The notes below the pieces were generated by a model that searched no databases, was not told where the DNA came from, and saw only the letters and a list, made by a program, of their open reading frames with translations. Below, piece after piece: positions 52,604 through 64,000 of a stretch of DNA of 64,000 nucleotides (position 1 is its first letter; each line of letters opens with the position of its first letter). The stretch covers positions 29,580,501 to 29,644,500 of the forward strand of contig CM060834.1 in assembly GCA_030762175.1 (NCBI GenBank), written 5' to 3'. Origin of the DNA: Metallyticus violacea (Eukaryota; Arthropoda; Insecta; Mantodea; Metallyticidae). The translations under genes and the position numbers were made by a program.

Positions 52604-53430
52604 TAGGAACAGAGCTTGCCCCTAGTATGGCACAAGTAAATTTATGTGATTTAGGAAATTAGAAAGTGTTTTTTTAAATTAATTAGATTCGCGACATATT
52701 TGGTGGAGGCGCCGGGTAGATTTAATTTAGTTCGCGACATATTTGGTGGAGGTGCGGGCAGATTCTGTATAAATATTTTTTTCTTTCTTAATCTAAAATA
52801 AAATTTATAAAACAAGATATTTTCTTCCCCATACTTTTATAACCTTGTTTTTTTTTTTTTTCCTTTCCCTTCAATATTTTTAGTTTTTGTGGTGATCTTA
52901 TTTTTGCTACATGCTTTTATTTTTACACAATTAAGCATTTTCATGCACGTTTGGTGGTGACCGTCCGTTTGTTATCACTTGTACTTCTTTTCTCTTTCCT
53001 TTTCTTTTCTAGTATATCAATTATATGCTTTTTTTCTTTTTTTCCTTACTTCCCGTTTCTACCTTTTCTTTCCTCTTTTCACTTCTTCTATACCATTCCA
53101 CAATTTTTTAATTATTATTGTAAGAATAAAGCGACAAAGTTCCATGGTCCTAGGAAGGCGCCTAGTGCGTGTACTTTTCTTCATTAATCAATTTGTGGTT
53201 TGCTTTTAAGCTATAATATTTAAAATGAATTAAATTATTATAGTGCAATCAGATAGCTCCATGTCGTGTTTAATGTTAACAACATTTATGGTAAAAATTG
53301 ATAAATTAGGGACAGCGCTTGCCCCTAGTGTCGCGAAAGTAAAAATATGTGTTTTAGTTATGTTTTAAATTAATTAGATTGGCGACATATTTGGTGGAGG
53401 CGCCGGGTAGATTTAATTATTTCGCGACAA
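52604..53430. repeat. LTR/primer-binding-site-like direct repeats
   Basis: A block of about 130 bp (GCTTGCCCCTAGT..., then TTTAAATTAATTAGATT, GCGACATATTTGGTGGAGGC, GCCGGGTAGATTTAATT) is present at 52604-52740 and 53304-53430 in direct orientation. Within them, TTCGCGACA followed by TATTTGGTGGAGGCGCCGGG occurs at about 52690, a variant at 52731, and about 53391. TTCGCGACA/TGTCGCGAA would be LTR ends and TGGTGGAGGCGCC a tRNA primer-binding site, so these look like LTR-retrotransposon junction remnants. No gag or pol lies between. Confidence 0.5.
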
Positions 53431-54555
53431 CACAACCGGTTAACAATACTTCGCGGGAATCCATTAGGATCAAGCAATCGAATTTCTGCAACGTCAATTT
53501 ATGTATTTGCAATACAGCAGGCAAGACAATCACTTGGCCAACAACTTGGTGACTTAGATTAAAGACTTTTAACAGACGACCAAGAAATATCATGACTTAA
53601 ATATGATAGTTTTTTGGGGGGGGGGAACAGAATTATCAAATAAAATAAAAGCAGTTAAAATAATCCTCTGTGGTGATGGTTCTTGACAATCATGTGGACC
53701 ATTTAAAGAACTCAATACTTATACTGGATATTACATATAGTCTTTCATGAATTTTGTTGCTAATAACTTTAATAACTTTCAAATGAGCCTATCTGTACAT
53801 AATTATAACATTAGGAACACTAATAGCTTGAATAGCCAACAAATTCAGTAAAACTTTTCCAGTAAACTATTACTTTTCAGCGCAAGTATTCCTTGAAACC
53901 GTTGTGTAATCCACAGAAGTGCAAAATGTTCAAGGAAATATATTTTTCTTCATTGAAATACCAAGTCCTATAATATGGATGAATATTTTTATTCTGGCAC
54001 AACTCACGTAATGCATTTTAATATGTTATTAGATTAAGTAGTTACTAAATATGGTGAAGGTGTTTTATTAAGTTTTAAGCAATGGTTATATATGTGTATG
54101 ATATTTATTGTTATACAGTATAGTAAACAGAGATGGTTACAAGGTTCAAATTAGGGAATTTCGAATGATTGACTGATGAAAAAGGGTTAAAATTTTGCCC
54201 CATTTCTGAGTATAGGGGATCAAGAACTATATAAGCAGTAGATAAACGCTTAAATAGCCGCACAAATTTTACTATAGTTCTAACAATGTTGTTCTTAAAA
54301 GGCAGAAGACAAGCGAATATATTAAAAATAAATATTGAATCTCAAAGATAAGGTACGTAATGTTTAAAATTATGGCTCAGAATCTCTCGAGTAGTTCCTT
54401 CAATCTTAGCTCCAAATTTTCACTTGTTATTTTCTTCTGTTTCTTCCAATGCTACGTGCTACGTTCCTAGATATTGATGTCTCGTTATTCAGTTACTCTG
54501 TTCTTACTTCCGTGCACACTAAGACTGCCAATTTAAACATATTCATTTTTGATAG
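53431..54555. other. no gene seen; G-run near 53618
   Basis: AT-rich spacer with a 10-G run. No other support. Confidence 0.4.
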
Positions 54556-54559
54556 ATGC

Positions 54560-55460
54560 CATACCCTGCCTACCAAAAGATATATTCCTTTTTCTTTTTC
54601 AATCCTAGTCACCCTATTTGTAATAACTTTTCATTTCTTGATATCTATATTAAAAGCCTAGCTCAAAAGTTCCAAGACCAAAAATATCCTTCCTATCGGT
54701 TACAATCTCGTATTGTCACAGCACAAAAAAAAATTCAATGCAAACTAGAGAGTTCCAATAGAAATTCATTAACCTTGTTACTGCTTACGTACCTGGAAAT
54801 GAGAGCATCAAATCTATTTTCAAAGAATGCCACGATACTTAATAATGCATTAATGTTTAAGTGATTTTTCTAAAGTTGTACCTCACCTTAATTTTAAAAC
54901 ACCCCCTAATTTTAAAAGTATATTTTGCCGCAACCTATCTCCTTCCAAATTACTTCGTGTGGTCGCAGACTCATTTCCTTGCACACTTCTCTAAATGCAA
55001 AACCTGTGTGCTAATTATGCCATGTAATTCGTTCCACAGTTCATTGTTTCATTTGCTACCTGTTATTCTAAGAACGTCGTATATATGTTATCTTGTAAGC
55101 TTTGCAAAGCATTTTATATTGGTTTAACTTCTACTGTTGTTTCGCTACGTATGAACAATCATAGACGTTCTGTTAAAACCAAGTCTCCCTTGCCAGTTGC
55201 CCAAGGATGTTTGGATTTCGGTGATGCTTTTAACACTTATTGATACGTTACCGATTCATGCCTCTGAAAGATTGTAGCTATGTTTTGGCATAAAGCACGT
55301 ACACCAACAAGTTTAATTCTTATTTTTTGTTTTCCCCCTGTTATTTGTTTTGTCTGTTTCCTCGGATTACGTTACCTTCCAAATTCAATATTTATTTTTA
55401 CCACCTTCACTTATCTTCTTGCCTTTGAAAAAGAGTAAGCTGTTCGAAAGGTAGCAAAAT
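54560..55460 (+). pseudogene. Penelope-like retroelement relic with GIY-YIG domain
   Basis: The plus strand near 54690-54745 reads KYPSYRLQSRIVTAQKKIQ, like the end of a Penelope-like reverse transcriptase. In another frame from 55079, it reads VYMLSCKLCKAFYIGLTSTV followed by SLRMNNHRRSVKTKSPLPVA. The CxLCxxFYIGxT...R.NNHR pattern is the GIY-YIG endonuclease fused to many Penelope-like polymerases. Stops and shifts separate the two parts. A downstream KKSKLFER word fits the usual 3' region. Inactive. Confidence 0.65.
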
Positions 55461-56095
55461 TTGTGCGACTGTTTACGTGTTTTATCTGTTTCTGTTTCTC
55501 TAGTTGTTATTTGAGTTACGTTTCAGTGTTCTTTTCTTTAACTGTCTCCTTCTTCCTTCAATATATCATTGTTTAGTGTGTTTTGTGTTTGTGTGTGCCT
55601 TTTGTTTATCATAAGACACTGAAATATAAAAAGTTGTTTAATTTCTTTTCTTTAACAAAATAATTTAAAAGGTATAAAATAGTCGAATATATATCACCAA
55701 ATAATAGTGAAAGTTTTCATAGTTCTATGACAATGATTGCAGTCATTAAACATTTTTATTTTACAAGAGTATTTCTGTTTACGTGTTACCTTAAGGAGCT
55801 CCCCGAATGGATGGTCAATCCTATGTCAGGGTCGCCTCGATGACATCACAAACAGGGAAGATGTAGACACACAGATATAACGGAATGAAGATATTTGAAG
55901 AAATGGAAGACGAATCCGTGGCAGAGAAATAGTAGCCCGACATTTTTTCTTTCTGAAAATAGACTGAGTAAAATCACGAAAAACCTCAATCAGGTAAGTC
56001 AACTGCAGGATTTGAAAAATAGAACCTTTGGAACATCTTCTGAGCCAACATGCCTGGTTAATAAATAAATTTTATTATTTTAAATTATGAAACTT
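55461..56095. other. no gene seen
   Basis: AT-rich spacer. Confidence 0.4.
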
Positions 56096-56099
56096 TTAT

Positions 56100-57040
56100 C
56101 ATAAACTAGCCCGATCTTTCCAACCTTAGAACATAATATCTTCCCATTTTGTTCTGCGTCTACCCTGAGTTCTCTTTGCCTTTGATTTGTGTTTTGAAAA
56201 GTAGCTTAGGAAATCTATTTACTACCACTTTTGGATGTAATTTTACCAGTTTATTTTCCTTTCTTCTACCAAATAATTTCAATATATAACATTTCTCTGA
56301 TTTTGTCACTTTTTTGTTTATCTGATAGAGTGAACCAAAATCTCATCTCCGATTCCTTCTTTTGTCACTTCACTTTAATGTCCAATTCTCGCAGTCATAG
56401 CCTACAACCAGAACCGCCATCACCATATAAGACTCTTAAGGGAGTTTCCCTTCTGGTTGATTCCTCAGAGTCTTATTAATTTTTTCACACATCTTCCTAA
56501 AGTTATAGAGTTTATTTTCACCTAATTGTTTTACAAATGAGAAGGAATGCCCTAAATAGTTCAAATTTCTAAATTGAGCAATAATAACTTGTTCCTAAAA
56601 ATAAACTTTTTTAAATATTATGTTTAAATTATAAAGTTTAAGTATTTTTTCCAGTTTTTAAGCATTTTTCTGTAATTCAATTTTTTAGTAACTCGCAAAC
56701 ATATGATTGTTTGCAAATATTGTGTTTAGTTTTTGTTTCCAATGTCCATTCCTTAAGTTTTTCTTTCTTTCACATGTTAATGGCGTCTTTCACATACAAA
56801 ACAAAAAGTGGTGGTGATGAGATACATCCCCGTTTAACTGCTTGGTTTTTATTAAGGTTCGGATATATTATAATCACCATTTTGAAATGTTTATGAATGC
56901 CTTGTCTATGTAATATTTTCCAAAAGCTTACATCTTTTTACAGTATGAAACAACTTTTTTATAATCCACGTATAGGAAATATGTTGGTAAGCTGAATTCT
57001 CTTATTTCTCGTATTACTTGTTCTATACACAGTGAGTAAC
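56100..57040 (-). pseudogene. LINE reverse-transcriptase relic
   Basis: Minus-strand frames give reverse-transcriptase scraps: LFVDYKKVV-like text near 56970, KILHRQGIHKHFKMVIIIYP in a shifted frame near 56890, GCISSPPLFVLYVKDAI near 56790-56830, and, further 3', SEMRFWF, KIRN and LRVDAEQNGK pieces (56150-56370). The order fits the palm and C-terminal part of an insect LINE ORF2. It is broken throughout, and its 5' side is bordered by the IS630-type element at 57054. Confidence 0.55.
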
Positions 57041-57053
57041 TTACACATTTATA

Positions 57054-57846
57054 TCTTCATTTATTTGAAAACGAATGATGCTAGCCATAACTTATTATAT
57101 CTCAAAAGTTGATAATGTTCTCCCTCCTGTATAGGGCACAACACAACACGGCGTTCATTGTGCAAAATGGTATACTGTCCATCATATGGCTTAGAGATGA
57201 AGCATGGTTCTATTTATGCGGCTATGCGAACTCACAGAACTCGCGCTATTGGTCAGTCCAAACTCCAGATGTCATTCATGAACCATCCATGCACCCAGTT
57301 AAAGTTGGGGTGTGGTGCGCAATATCCTCACAGAGATTAGTGGGACATTATCTTAGAACCGATTATGGACACTGCAGAGTACCTCCGGATATTCATGCAG
57401 TTTGTTAAGCAACTGGACGATATACAGCTGTGTCAAGGATATTTTCAACAAGATGGCGCTACATGCCATACATCAAACTAATCCATGGCGCTAATTAAAA
57501 GTTTCTTTGACGACCGGATAATCTCCAAGAACCTGTGGTCACCGAGATCTCCTCACTTGACATCGGACTTCTTCCTATGCGGTTATTTAAAAGACAGAGT
57601 TTACACCACACGCCCCCAGACATTGAACGGCCTGAAGCAGAACATTACACAGGAGATTAATGGTATTGACAGCACAGTCCTGCAACCAGCGGCCAGTAAC
57701 ATGGAACGACGTAATGTGTTATGTCTTATGCAGGAGGAAGGACATTTTCAACATTTTCTACAGAGGTTAATAGTCTCCCAAAGATATTCTACATTTGAGA
57801 TATAGTAAGTTGTGGCGAGTATCATTCGTTTTGAAATAAATAAAGA
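57054..57846 (+). mobile_element. IS630-type transposon with ~55-bp inverted repeats
   Basis: The ends match in inverted orientation: left CTTCATTTATTTGAAAACGA, ATGATGCTAGCCATAACTTA, TTATATCTCAAA (57054-57106), and right the reverse complement of TTTGAGATATAGTAAGTTGT, GGCGAGTATCATTCGTTTTG, AAATAAATAAAG (57794-57846). Between them lies the catalytic half of a transposase: LRDEAWFYLCGYANSQNSRY near 57190, GYFQQDGATCHTSN near 57440, RSPHLTSDFFLCGYLKDRVY near 57545. The N-terminal DNA-binding part is missing and two frame breaks occur, so it is a deletion derivative. Confidence 0.8.
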
Positions 57847-57873
57847 AAGGAATATTTTAGTTCTACACAAATC

Positions 57874-58647
57874 ACGAGGGCAAGTCGTAAAAGAGTATGT
57901 TTTTTTTAACGCCTGGAATACACTAGGACGGTCCAGTTGCAGCGCGTCTGCCAGTCCTGGGACATGTACTGGAAGTCATCTTTTGACATATTCAAAATCA
58001 ACTCAGCCTTTTTCATGACGACTCCGAAAGTACCAAAACGCTCTCCCTTAGCTCCTTTTTTCAGAGAGGGAAAGAGAAAAAATTCTCAGAGGGCTAAGTC
58101 TGGGGAGTAAGGAGGATGGGGGACACATTCGAAATTCCCCAGTAATCTTGGGACCCACTTCGCACAAACGCTCTCATGTTCAAGAAATCATGCAGAATAT
58201 CTACTGACATTGGAAATATGTAACATGTCTACAAGGCTGTTAATTGTTATTCGTCGGCCTTCACGAACTATGACGCTAGCTGTGTTGATCATGGTTTCGT
58301 TTCCTGCTATTGGTGGAGCACCTGAACCGCCTTGTTTTGTTGTTGAAACACGGGCTCCTTAAATTCTTTGAATCATCAAAGTGCTGTGGATTGTGACAGA
58401 ACATCATCACCATATGCCTGCTGCAACAACCTGTAAGCTTCCATGCCGGATTTCTGCAAACGAAAGCAACAACGCAGCATATTGCTGTTCACGAATCAAC
58501 TCCCACGAACTGACGTAGTGTGCGCGTCCCCTGTGTACAGACGCATGCGCGAGCGAACTTCTATTTTCATCATGCACAATTGTTTCTTTGCTCTGCGCGA
58601 TTAAAAAAAAAAAAAAAAAAAAGCTCTCTTTGTTACCTTGCCCTCGT
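57874..58647 (-). mobile_element. mariner relic with inverted-repeat ends (copy J)
   Basis: Terminal words ACGAGGGCAAG (57874-57884) and CTTGCCCTCGT (58637-58647) are exact inverted repeats. Minus-strand translation near 57960-58130 gives PHPPYSPDLAL, then EFFLFPSLKKGAKGERFGTF and MSKDDFQYMSQDWQTRCNW, a mariner C-terminal region. It is truncated, about 0.77 kb, with stops. Confidence 0.75.
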
Positions 58648-59685
58648 ATATGAACTGTCTAATCTAAATCCAGTTTATTCTTCTAATATTATTCCATACA
58701 CTTTTAATCATTTTTTTTCGACACTGCTCTTTGTTATGCTCAATACTGTATAACAGCAGGGGGCAATGTTGTTACATGTCTAATAATACGTTGAGTAATA
58801 TGCTTACAAATCGTCCACTGACGACTTATTAGAGCTATTTTTAACAATTATTAAATTAAATGGATTTTTCCACTGATATTGAAGATGGTTCACACACATT
58901 TTGTGAACACATGCAATACAGACTTTCAAGTGGAAACTATGAAAATGCCCTTTATTCCGTCTGTGCCTCTGCAGCATTGTTAACCTAAATGGTGACATTA
59001 CTCACTCTTAAGTATATGCGTCGTCATTGATAGAATTATCAAAACTGCTAAACAGCGGCGATCATTATGCAGATAAATAGGGCTGAGTAATGAGCAAATT
59101 TGTAAAATCTCTCATGCGTGCATCATTCATTAGTATTTGTAATGACAAATTATGGCACGGATCTCACTATCAAATTTATATCCGATCTTCAAATAAATAT
59201 TCCGGAGAAGCACTGAATTTAAATGCCGCTTCCTACCCCCACTAGTAATGTATTTACTCATCTCCACCTCGCCGTGATTAATATGCAAAGCTCAACTGCA
59301 CCATCACTCCATGAACGGAATGCCATTAAACTCGACCACATAACTGGAACGTTTGCATTACACATCCTTTCTGCAAACGGCCGTTTAATCCATTGAGGGA
59401 CTGAAAAAAAAATTGCTTGAATAAAATAACACGTACTGTCACCCGCTTCATTGCACAGCTGTTTGGAAGAGTTCACTTGTCAACGCTACCAAATGGGAAA
59501 AATGGAAAATGGATGGAATATAAACTTGAAAATGTTCTATCTAAATCCATTTTGTTCTCATTGTTAGCGATGCTTTCGTGGTAATGAAGAGTGGGCTATG
59601 CCTTTACGACCCATGCTGAAGAAAGGCAGTTCCAATACTGTGGTATTAGTAGCAGTAAATATCCCTCCCCTCTTTTTATTTTGAC
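58648..59685. other. no gene seen
   Basis: AT-rich spacer downstream of the mariner relic. Confidence 0.4.
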
Positions 59686-59689
59686 CATC

Positions 59690-59815
59690 TCCATGATCTA
59701 GTGGTCAACGTTCCTGGGTACTAATTCCGTGGTTCCGAGGTCATTCCCGAATATGATAGGGGATTTTCCATGGGTGGAAGATGGTCTAGGACCGTTTTTA
59801 ATTAATGGTACATTT
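59690..59815 (+). repeat. tRNA-derived SINE head
   Basis: The head CTCCATGATCTAGTGGTCAA (A-box) and TGGTTCCGAGGTCATTCCCG (weak B-box) is followed by a short body with GGGATTTTCCATGGGTGGAA. It resembles SINE-D in layout but differs in sequence. Confidence 0.5.
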
Positions 59816-60009
59816 TAATTAATTAATGTTTACTAAAACGATTATTATGGACATTAAAATACAATTACTACATCCTAAAGTTTTGTTTATATACATTTAT
59901 GCTCAAAGTACAAATCTGTCACAATATGTCCATTCCGCTCGCACTGGATTTTGTGCCTCGGCAGCTGAGCATGACGCGTATTATGCGTCTTCAACTCAGA
60001 TTTTCCTGC

Positions 60010-60480
60010 AATAATTTTGTATAGAATTTAAGTTTTTAGAACACCAGCAGCGAGTGTTGGGAGTTTTCACACGACCAATTTGGCTAAACCACGTTTTGTC
60101 TGAAAAGAACACAAGCTGTTGTTGATTATTCCTTCAGTCATTGATGAAAGAAACCACTCTCAATAAAGCACACCTGCTACGGGATCACCATGTCGTAGAC
60201 AATAAACACTTGTATGCTCGTAAGGTTTGAATTTGAACATGTGCAGAAGACACTGAAACCCTAACTTGTTCTAATTTCCGCAGTGATTTTGTTGGTGAGT
60301 GTTCACGATTTGCAACAATGTCGTCTAATTTGTCTTCTGTTAATACTTTAAGTCTTCGCGTGTAATTCTTTTTGGCACTATACAAGTGTATCAAATTGAT
60401 TCAGAAGATCGTAAAATAGTGCACAAGTTCCTCACGAAAGCGACGAGCTGGTTCTTATTTATAATAACATTTGCACACAC
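60010..60480 (-). pseudogene. IS630-type transposase N-terminal relic
   Basis: The minus-strand frame 60185-60394 reads RRLKVLTEDKLDDIVANREH, then SPTKSLRKLEQVRVSVSSAH, a helix-turn-helix DNA-binding half. After a frameshift, VSFIND and LVFFSDKTWFSQIGRVKTPN (about 60030-60150) correspond to the first catalytic region, with DEAWF changed to DKTWF. It belongs to the same family as 57054-57846 and 5380-5735. Confidence 0.7.
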
Positions 60481-60593
60481 AAATACGTTGCCCTAAAGTC
60501 TATGCGAACGAATGAGGACTAAAGACTGGCTTGAAGTTCAAGGAAAGGCAGATAGGCCATAGTGGGGAGAGGAGGGTGCGAACAGTGAGGACA

Positions 60594-60621
60594 TTGAATT
60601 GAATTGAATTGAATTGAATGG
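60594..60621. repeat. (GAATT)n short tandem repeat
   Basis: Five TTGAA/GAATT units in a row. Confidence 0.9.
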
Positions 60622-61396
60622 AATGAGTTTTGTTTCAGCAAATAACATTACAATTAAATTTATATTTACCCCCTACATTTACAACTAGTTTTATAACGTA
60701 TATGAATTAAAAAATGATACATTTATTTAACTGATTACTGAACCTTTGTCTTCGGCCCATCAGGAGTTTCCTACTGGATATCCGGAAGACTTGGATTCAA
60801 CTATTCTATTGCAATTGAAGTTTATTATCTACAAATATATTTCAACAAGCTACATAATATGCTACACTTAAATTTAAATGCATTTGAATGAATTTATTTC
60901 TTAGTACCATATACATGCAATTTTCACAAACAAGTAATCTGTTAAAATCAAAGTAAACAATTTACATTTCCATGTTCTCAATACATGTAAACTTACTACT
61001 ATTGAAACATTTAAATTTATCACTTAATAACTCTCACTTTATGGAGTTGTATTCCTTCCGTACCCCATTTCAGTTATACTCCTTGATAGTGTAATTGTCA
61101 ACATTTTTGTTCCCAATTTGTCTTGCCCACCTTGCATTAACATTTTTGCTTTACCATGCCTATGTATTTTCCAAGATTTTTAATATTTTCTTCTGGTTTT
61201 AGATTTAAAGTTACTCTGCCCCTTATTTCATTTAGTAGGTTTTCCCACTTTCGTAATAGGATCTTGTTCTTCCAAAATTTGTTGCTTATTTTATAATATA
61301 CAATATGGTTCCTCACACATATCTCTTAATGCATTCACTTAAAATGTTACTCCTGTTCCAAACCATGTCGGTGTTTCCCTTCCTGCCTTATCACAG
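60622..61396. other. no gene seen
   Basis: AT-rich spacer. Confidence 0.4.
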
Positions 61397-61397
61397 G

Positions 61398-61682
61398 TTT
61401 TTTTTTCGATGTGGTTTAACGCCCAATTTTACTACTGAGGCACCACTTACGGTGAACACTGATGATACACGAGATGAAATGATATATTGGGAAAGGATTT
61501 TTTTTTTAAGAAAGGAAACGTTCCAGGCCTAAGTTTAGGGCACCTTTCTGACTTTAGCCATTTATGAGGACTGAGGAAAACCTGAAAAAAACCTCAGTCA
61601 GGGAGGAAAGTCCTGGCGGGATTCGAATCTCAGACCTCCCGCTCACGAGTCCGTGCCTTCACGACCTCGGCCACCCGTGGCG
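61398..61682 (-). repeat. SINE-A copy with target duplication
   Basis: This complete SINE-A is on the minus strand. B-box reverse complement GGGATTCGAATCTCAG lies near 61619. TATCACAG flanks it (about 61389-61396 and 61684-61691). Confidence 0.85.
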
Positions 61683-61691
61683 GTATCACAG

Positions 61692-62929
61692 ATTTCAACA
61701 TATCTGTCTCTCTCCCACACATTTTTTAGTCAGTAGGGACATATTCTGGAAGCTGTTTACTTGAAATTCAGAACAGTTAAACGTTTGTGTTCACACAAGC
61801 TCTGCTAACTTGTGACTGACACGTGTTATACAACCGAAGATAAAAGGAAAGAAGTTGGAAAGAGCTGTAATTTTTACCTTGATTATGAATCGTTAAGCTT
61901 TCCTTTTTTATGGAGAGTCACCTGGTGCTGAAGCGACCTTGCACTAGGGTTGCTTTGTTCATAGAATGCTTGGTTCTTGGAATTGGAAACAACGCAGTCA
62001 GAAGGAACCTGCTTCTCGCTCAATTCTGCAAGTAAGTACATAAGCACTAAATTTGATTCTGCATTTAGCTGGAAGCTGTTAAAGATGTATAAATTACTCT
62101 CTTCGAGCCAGAGAAAATAGCAGGGGGCCTCCTGTTGGTCCTTATTGATCCAGTTCAGATTGATTTAGGTCTTACTAAGTTTAAGGAACCTCCCTAGTCC
62201 ACCATACTGATAATCTTCAGAAGCTACAAAACCGCCAGGCGGGGGAAGGGAGGGGAATGCCCAAATTCAAGGAGATAGGGCAGACATTTTCAAGTAAAAT
62301 GCTTTGAAGTTCTCAATTCAGACTTACAAACCAAGTACGATTTTTTTTTTAAATTATATGTTGCTAGACAGTATAAAAACTAAAGAACGCTTATCTAATA
62401 CAATGATATTTTCATCCCGAACTACCCTTTATAAAACTCTATCAAGTCCTCTTTCGGGATCAACACAGCCATCTTGTTGCATTTCCCTTAATTTCGTCCT
62501 TGGCGTGGAATTTACTATACTTTAGCTTTTGAAAAAGTAGAAGTTTTGTGAAATCAAAATTGTGCTTAATGCACTGAAAGAGTTTGGCGAAGGGATATCT
62601 TGTCCGCAATGTTGCAACTTCCAGATATCATAATTGAAGACCGAAGCCACTGCCGCTGAACTGTCGTATACTTTGACAAAATCCTGGTGGTTTCAAGCAA
62701 GGCCTGTTCAACTTAAGAAAAATATTCATTTTACTATTGTGAAATAGCCACTGAAAGATTTTTGACACCGCATATTTCTAATTTGCAACTGCAAGCGGCA
62801 CATGTTCCAGCTTTTGGAATATTCTTGTTGAGATAATTGATCGCTTTCAATGAAGTACCACGTAGCTTCGGTGCCACAGCGACTAGTGAACATTTCCATG
62901 ATTAACTCATACATAAATTCACTAATACA
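61692..62929. other. no gene seen
   Basis: This 1.2-kb spacer has short chance frames only. Confidence 0.4.
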
Positions 62930-62942
62930 GACACTCAGTACC

Positions 62943-63208
62943 ACCACGGGTGACCGAGGTCGTTAAGGCGCGGACTCGTGAGCGGGAGGTATAGGGTTCG
63001 AATCCCGTCAGGACCGTCCTCCCTGAATGAGGTTTTTTCCAGGTTTTCCTCAGTCCTCATTAATGATAAATGCCGGGGAGGTACCCTAAACTTAGGCCTG
63101 GAACGTTTCCTTCCTTTAAAAAAAAATCCTTTCCCAGTATATCATCAGTGTCACCGCCTGTGGTGCCTCGGTAGTAAAAACGGGCGTTAAACACTACTAA
63201 AAAAAAAG
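62943..63208 (+). repeat. SINE-A reference copy with target duplication
   Basis: This is the best-preserved SINE-A. Head CACGGGTGACCGAGGTCGTT (A-box), GGGTTCGAATCCCGTC (B-box, about 62995-63010), a body with a duplicated GTTTTTTCCAGGTTTTCCTC region, and a tail CGGGCGTTAAACACTACT followed by an A-run. A direct repeat AGACACTCAGTA flanks it. Confidence 0.9.
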
Positions 63209-63219
63209 ACACTCAGTAT

Positions 63220-64000
63220 GCTTTTTGTATATAATCTAACTGCTACATCAATGACGTCATGACAATAAAAAGCTTAATGATGCCAAATTTTGGACACCCA
63301 AATGATTCATATAAAGATTTTTCAGGAGAATTTAGAAGAAAAGGCTTGGAGTTATGAAAAAATAAAAAAGAATATTATTTATTCTATTTCTGTTTGTTTA
63401 TTATTTATTATAATATGAATGTAAAAATATCGACGCATTAACATGAAAGTTAATGCATTTTGGTAAAAGAAATACATCAGCTGCCAAATTGTATGAAATC
63501 GCCTCTTAAAATTATAACTCAAAATTCCCTTCCATCCCGTTGATTACAAGACAAGAGAGACCAAAAAGCAAACGAGAAGAGAAACAAAATTTTAAAACAA
63601 GTCTAAAATTTAACTATTTTAGTTAAAGTTATATAAAGTTAGGAGGGTATGGTTTACTTCGTATTTATAATAAATTTGATATTTTATATTAAAATTATTA
63701 TTGTTTCTTATTTGTATATTTGAGTTCGGGGTACATTACCTTGATATCGTTATGATAAATTAATGTATTTGGCTTGGAATAGATTTTTGATCAAAAGAAA
63801 AATTGATTAATTGGTAGAAATTAATTTCTGTAATTAATTAAAATTAATTACAGAATTGAAGATCAAAGAAATGTACATACCGGAAACATAAAAATTTTAT
63901 GTAACTGGAATAGGTTTTCTCAAATTCTTAGCGGATTACACGAAAATGTAGACATTCTAGAAGAATTAACCATGATAAAATTAAATGAATACTATTAAAA
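63220..64000. other. AT-rich end of window with a hairpin
   Basis: No gene is seen. An exact inverted repeat, TTCTGTAATTAATT and AATTAATTACAGAA, lies at about 63824-63856. Confidence 0.5.

Noticed and set aside
52951..53209. Hydrophobic frames in a T-rich stretch.
   Set aside because: Low-complexity TTTCTT sequence; two frames are open at once, and no family signature is present.

Overview
This window is AT-rich animal genomic DNA, most probably from an arthropod. The evidence is many decayed mariner-type transposons, Penelope-like and LINE reverse-transcriptase remnants, several families of tRNA-derived SINEs, microsatellites, and no prokaryotic gene organisation outside one element. I found no convincing host protein-coding gene and no clear host tRNA or rRNA gene. 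The species cannot be named from the sequence.

The centrepiece is a complete 14,991-bp Polinton/Maverick element (11697-26687). It begins AGTAGTATA, ends TATACTACT, and is flanked by a perfect 6-bp target duplication GCCCTC (11691-11696 and 26688-26693). Its terminal inverted repeats are about 0.77 kb (left) and 0.88 kb (right). All thirteen recognised genes lie on the minus strand and are open. In transcription order (right to left) they are: protein-primed DNA polymerase B with an OTU-like N-terminal region; FtsK/HerA-type packaging ATPase; a small protein with a hydrophobic C-terminus; a small protein with a 14-residue duplication; RVE integrase with chromodomain; penton-like minor capsid protein; a basic 138-aa protein with an adenain-type cleavage site; double jelly-roll major capsid protein; adenain-like cysteine protease; and four small unknown proteins. 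It is therefore virus-like: it carries integration, replication, packaging, maturation and capsid functions. The open frames and perfect target duplication suggest recent insertion.

The element has unusual architecture. Most adjacent genes meet at overlapping or abutting stop/start codons (ATGA, TAATG, TAAATG), like a bacterial operon. A TATA/CCAAT/GC-box promoter sits before the polymerase and two polyadenylation signals lie after the last gene. A 69-bp tandem repeat carrying eight perfect TGACGTCA (CRE) palindromes lies before the last three genes. A second, inverted copy of the element's tip lies just inside the left terminus.

The Polinton landed inside the right terminal repeat of an older mariner (10495-11696, completed by 26688-26694). 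The flanks (1-10490 and 26700-64000) are repeat graveyards: mariner relics, IS630-type transposase fragments including one with about 55-bp inverted repeats (57054-57846), a Penelope-like relic with a GIY-YIG domain (54560-55460), LINE relics (42110-42830 plus strand; 56100-57040 minus strand), LTR/primer-binding-site-like repeats near 52.6-53.4 kb, an unclassified inverted repeat pair (40.5 and 51 kb), and at least four SINE families, some with clear target duplications. Long intervening stretches show only AT-rich or pyrimidine-rich DNA.
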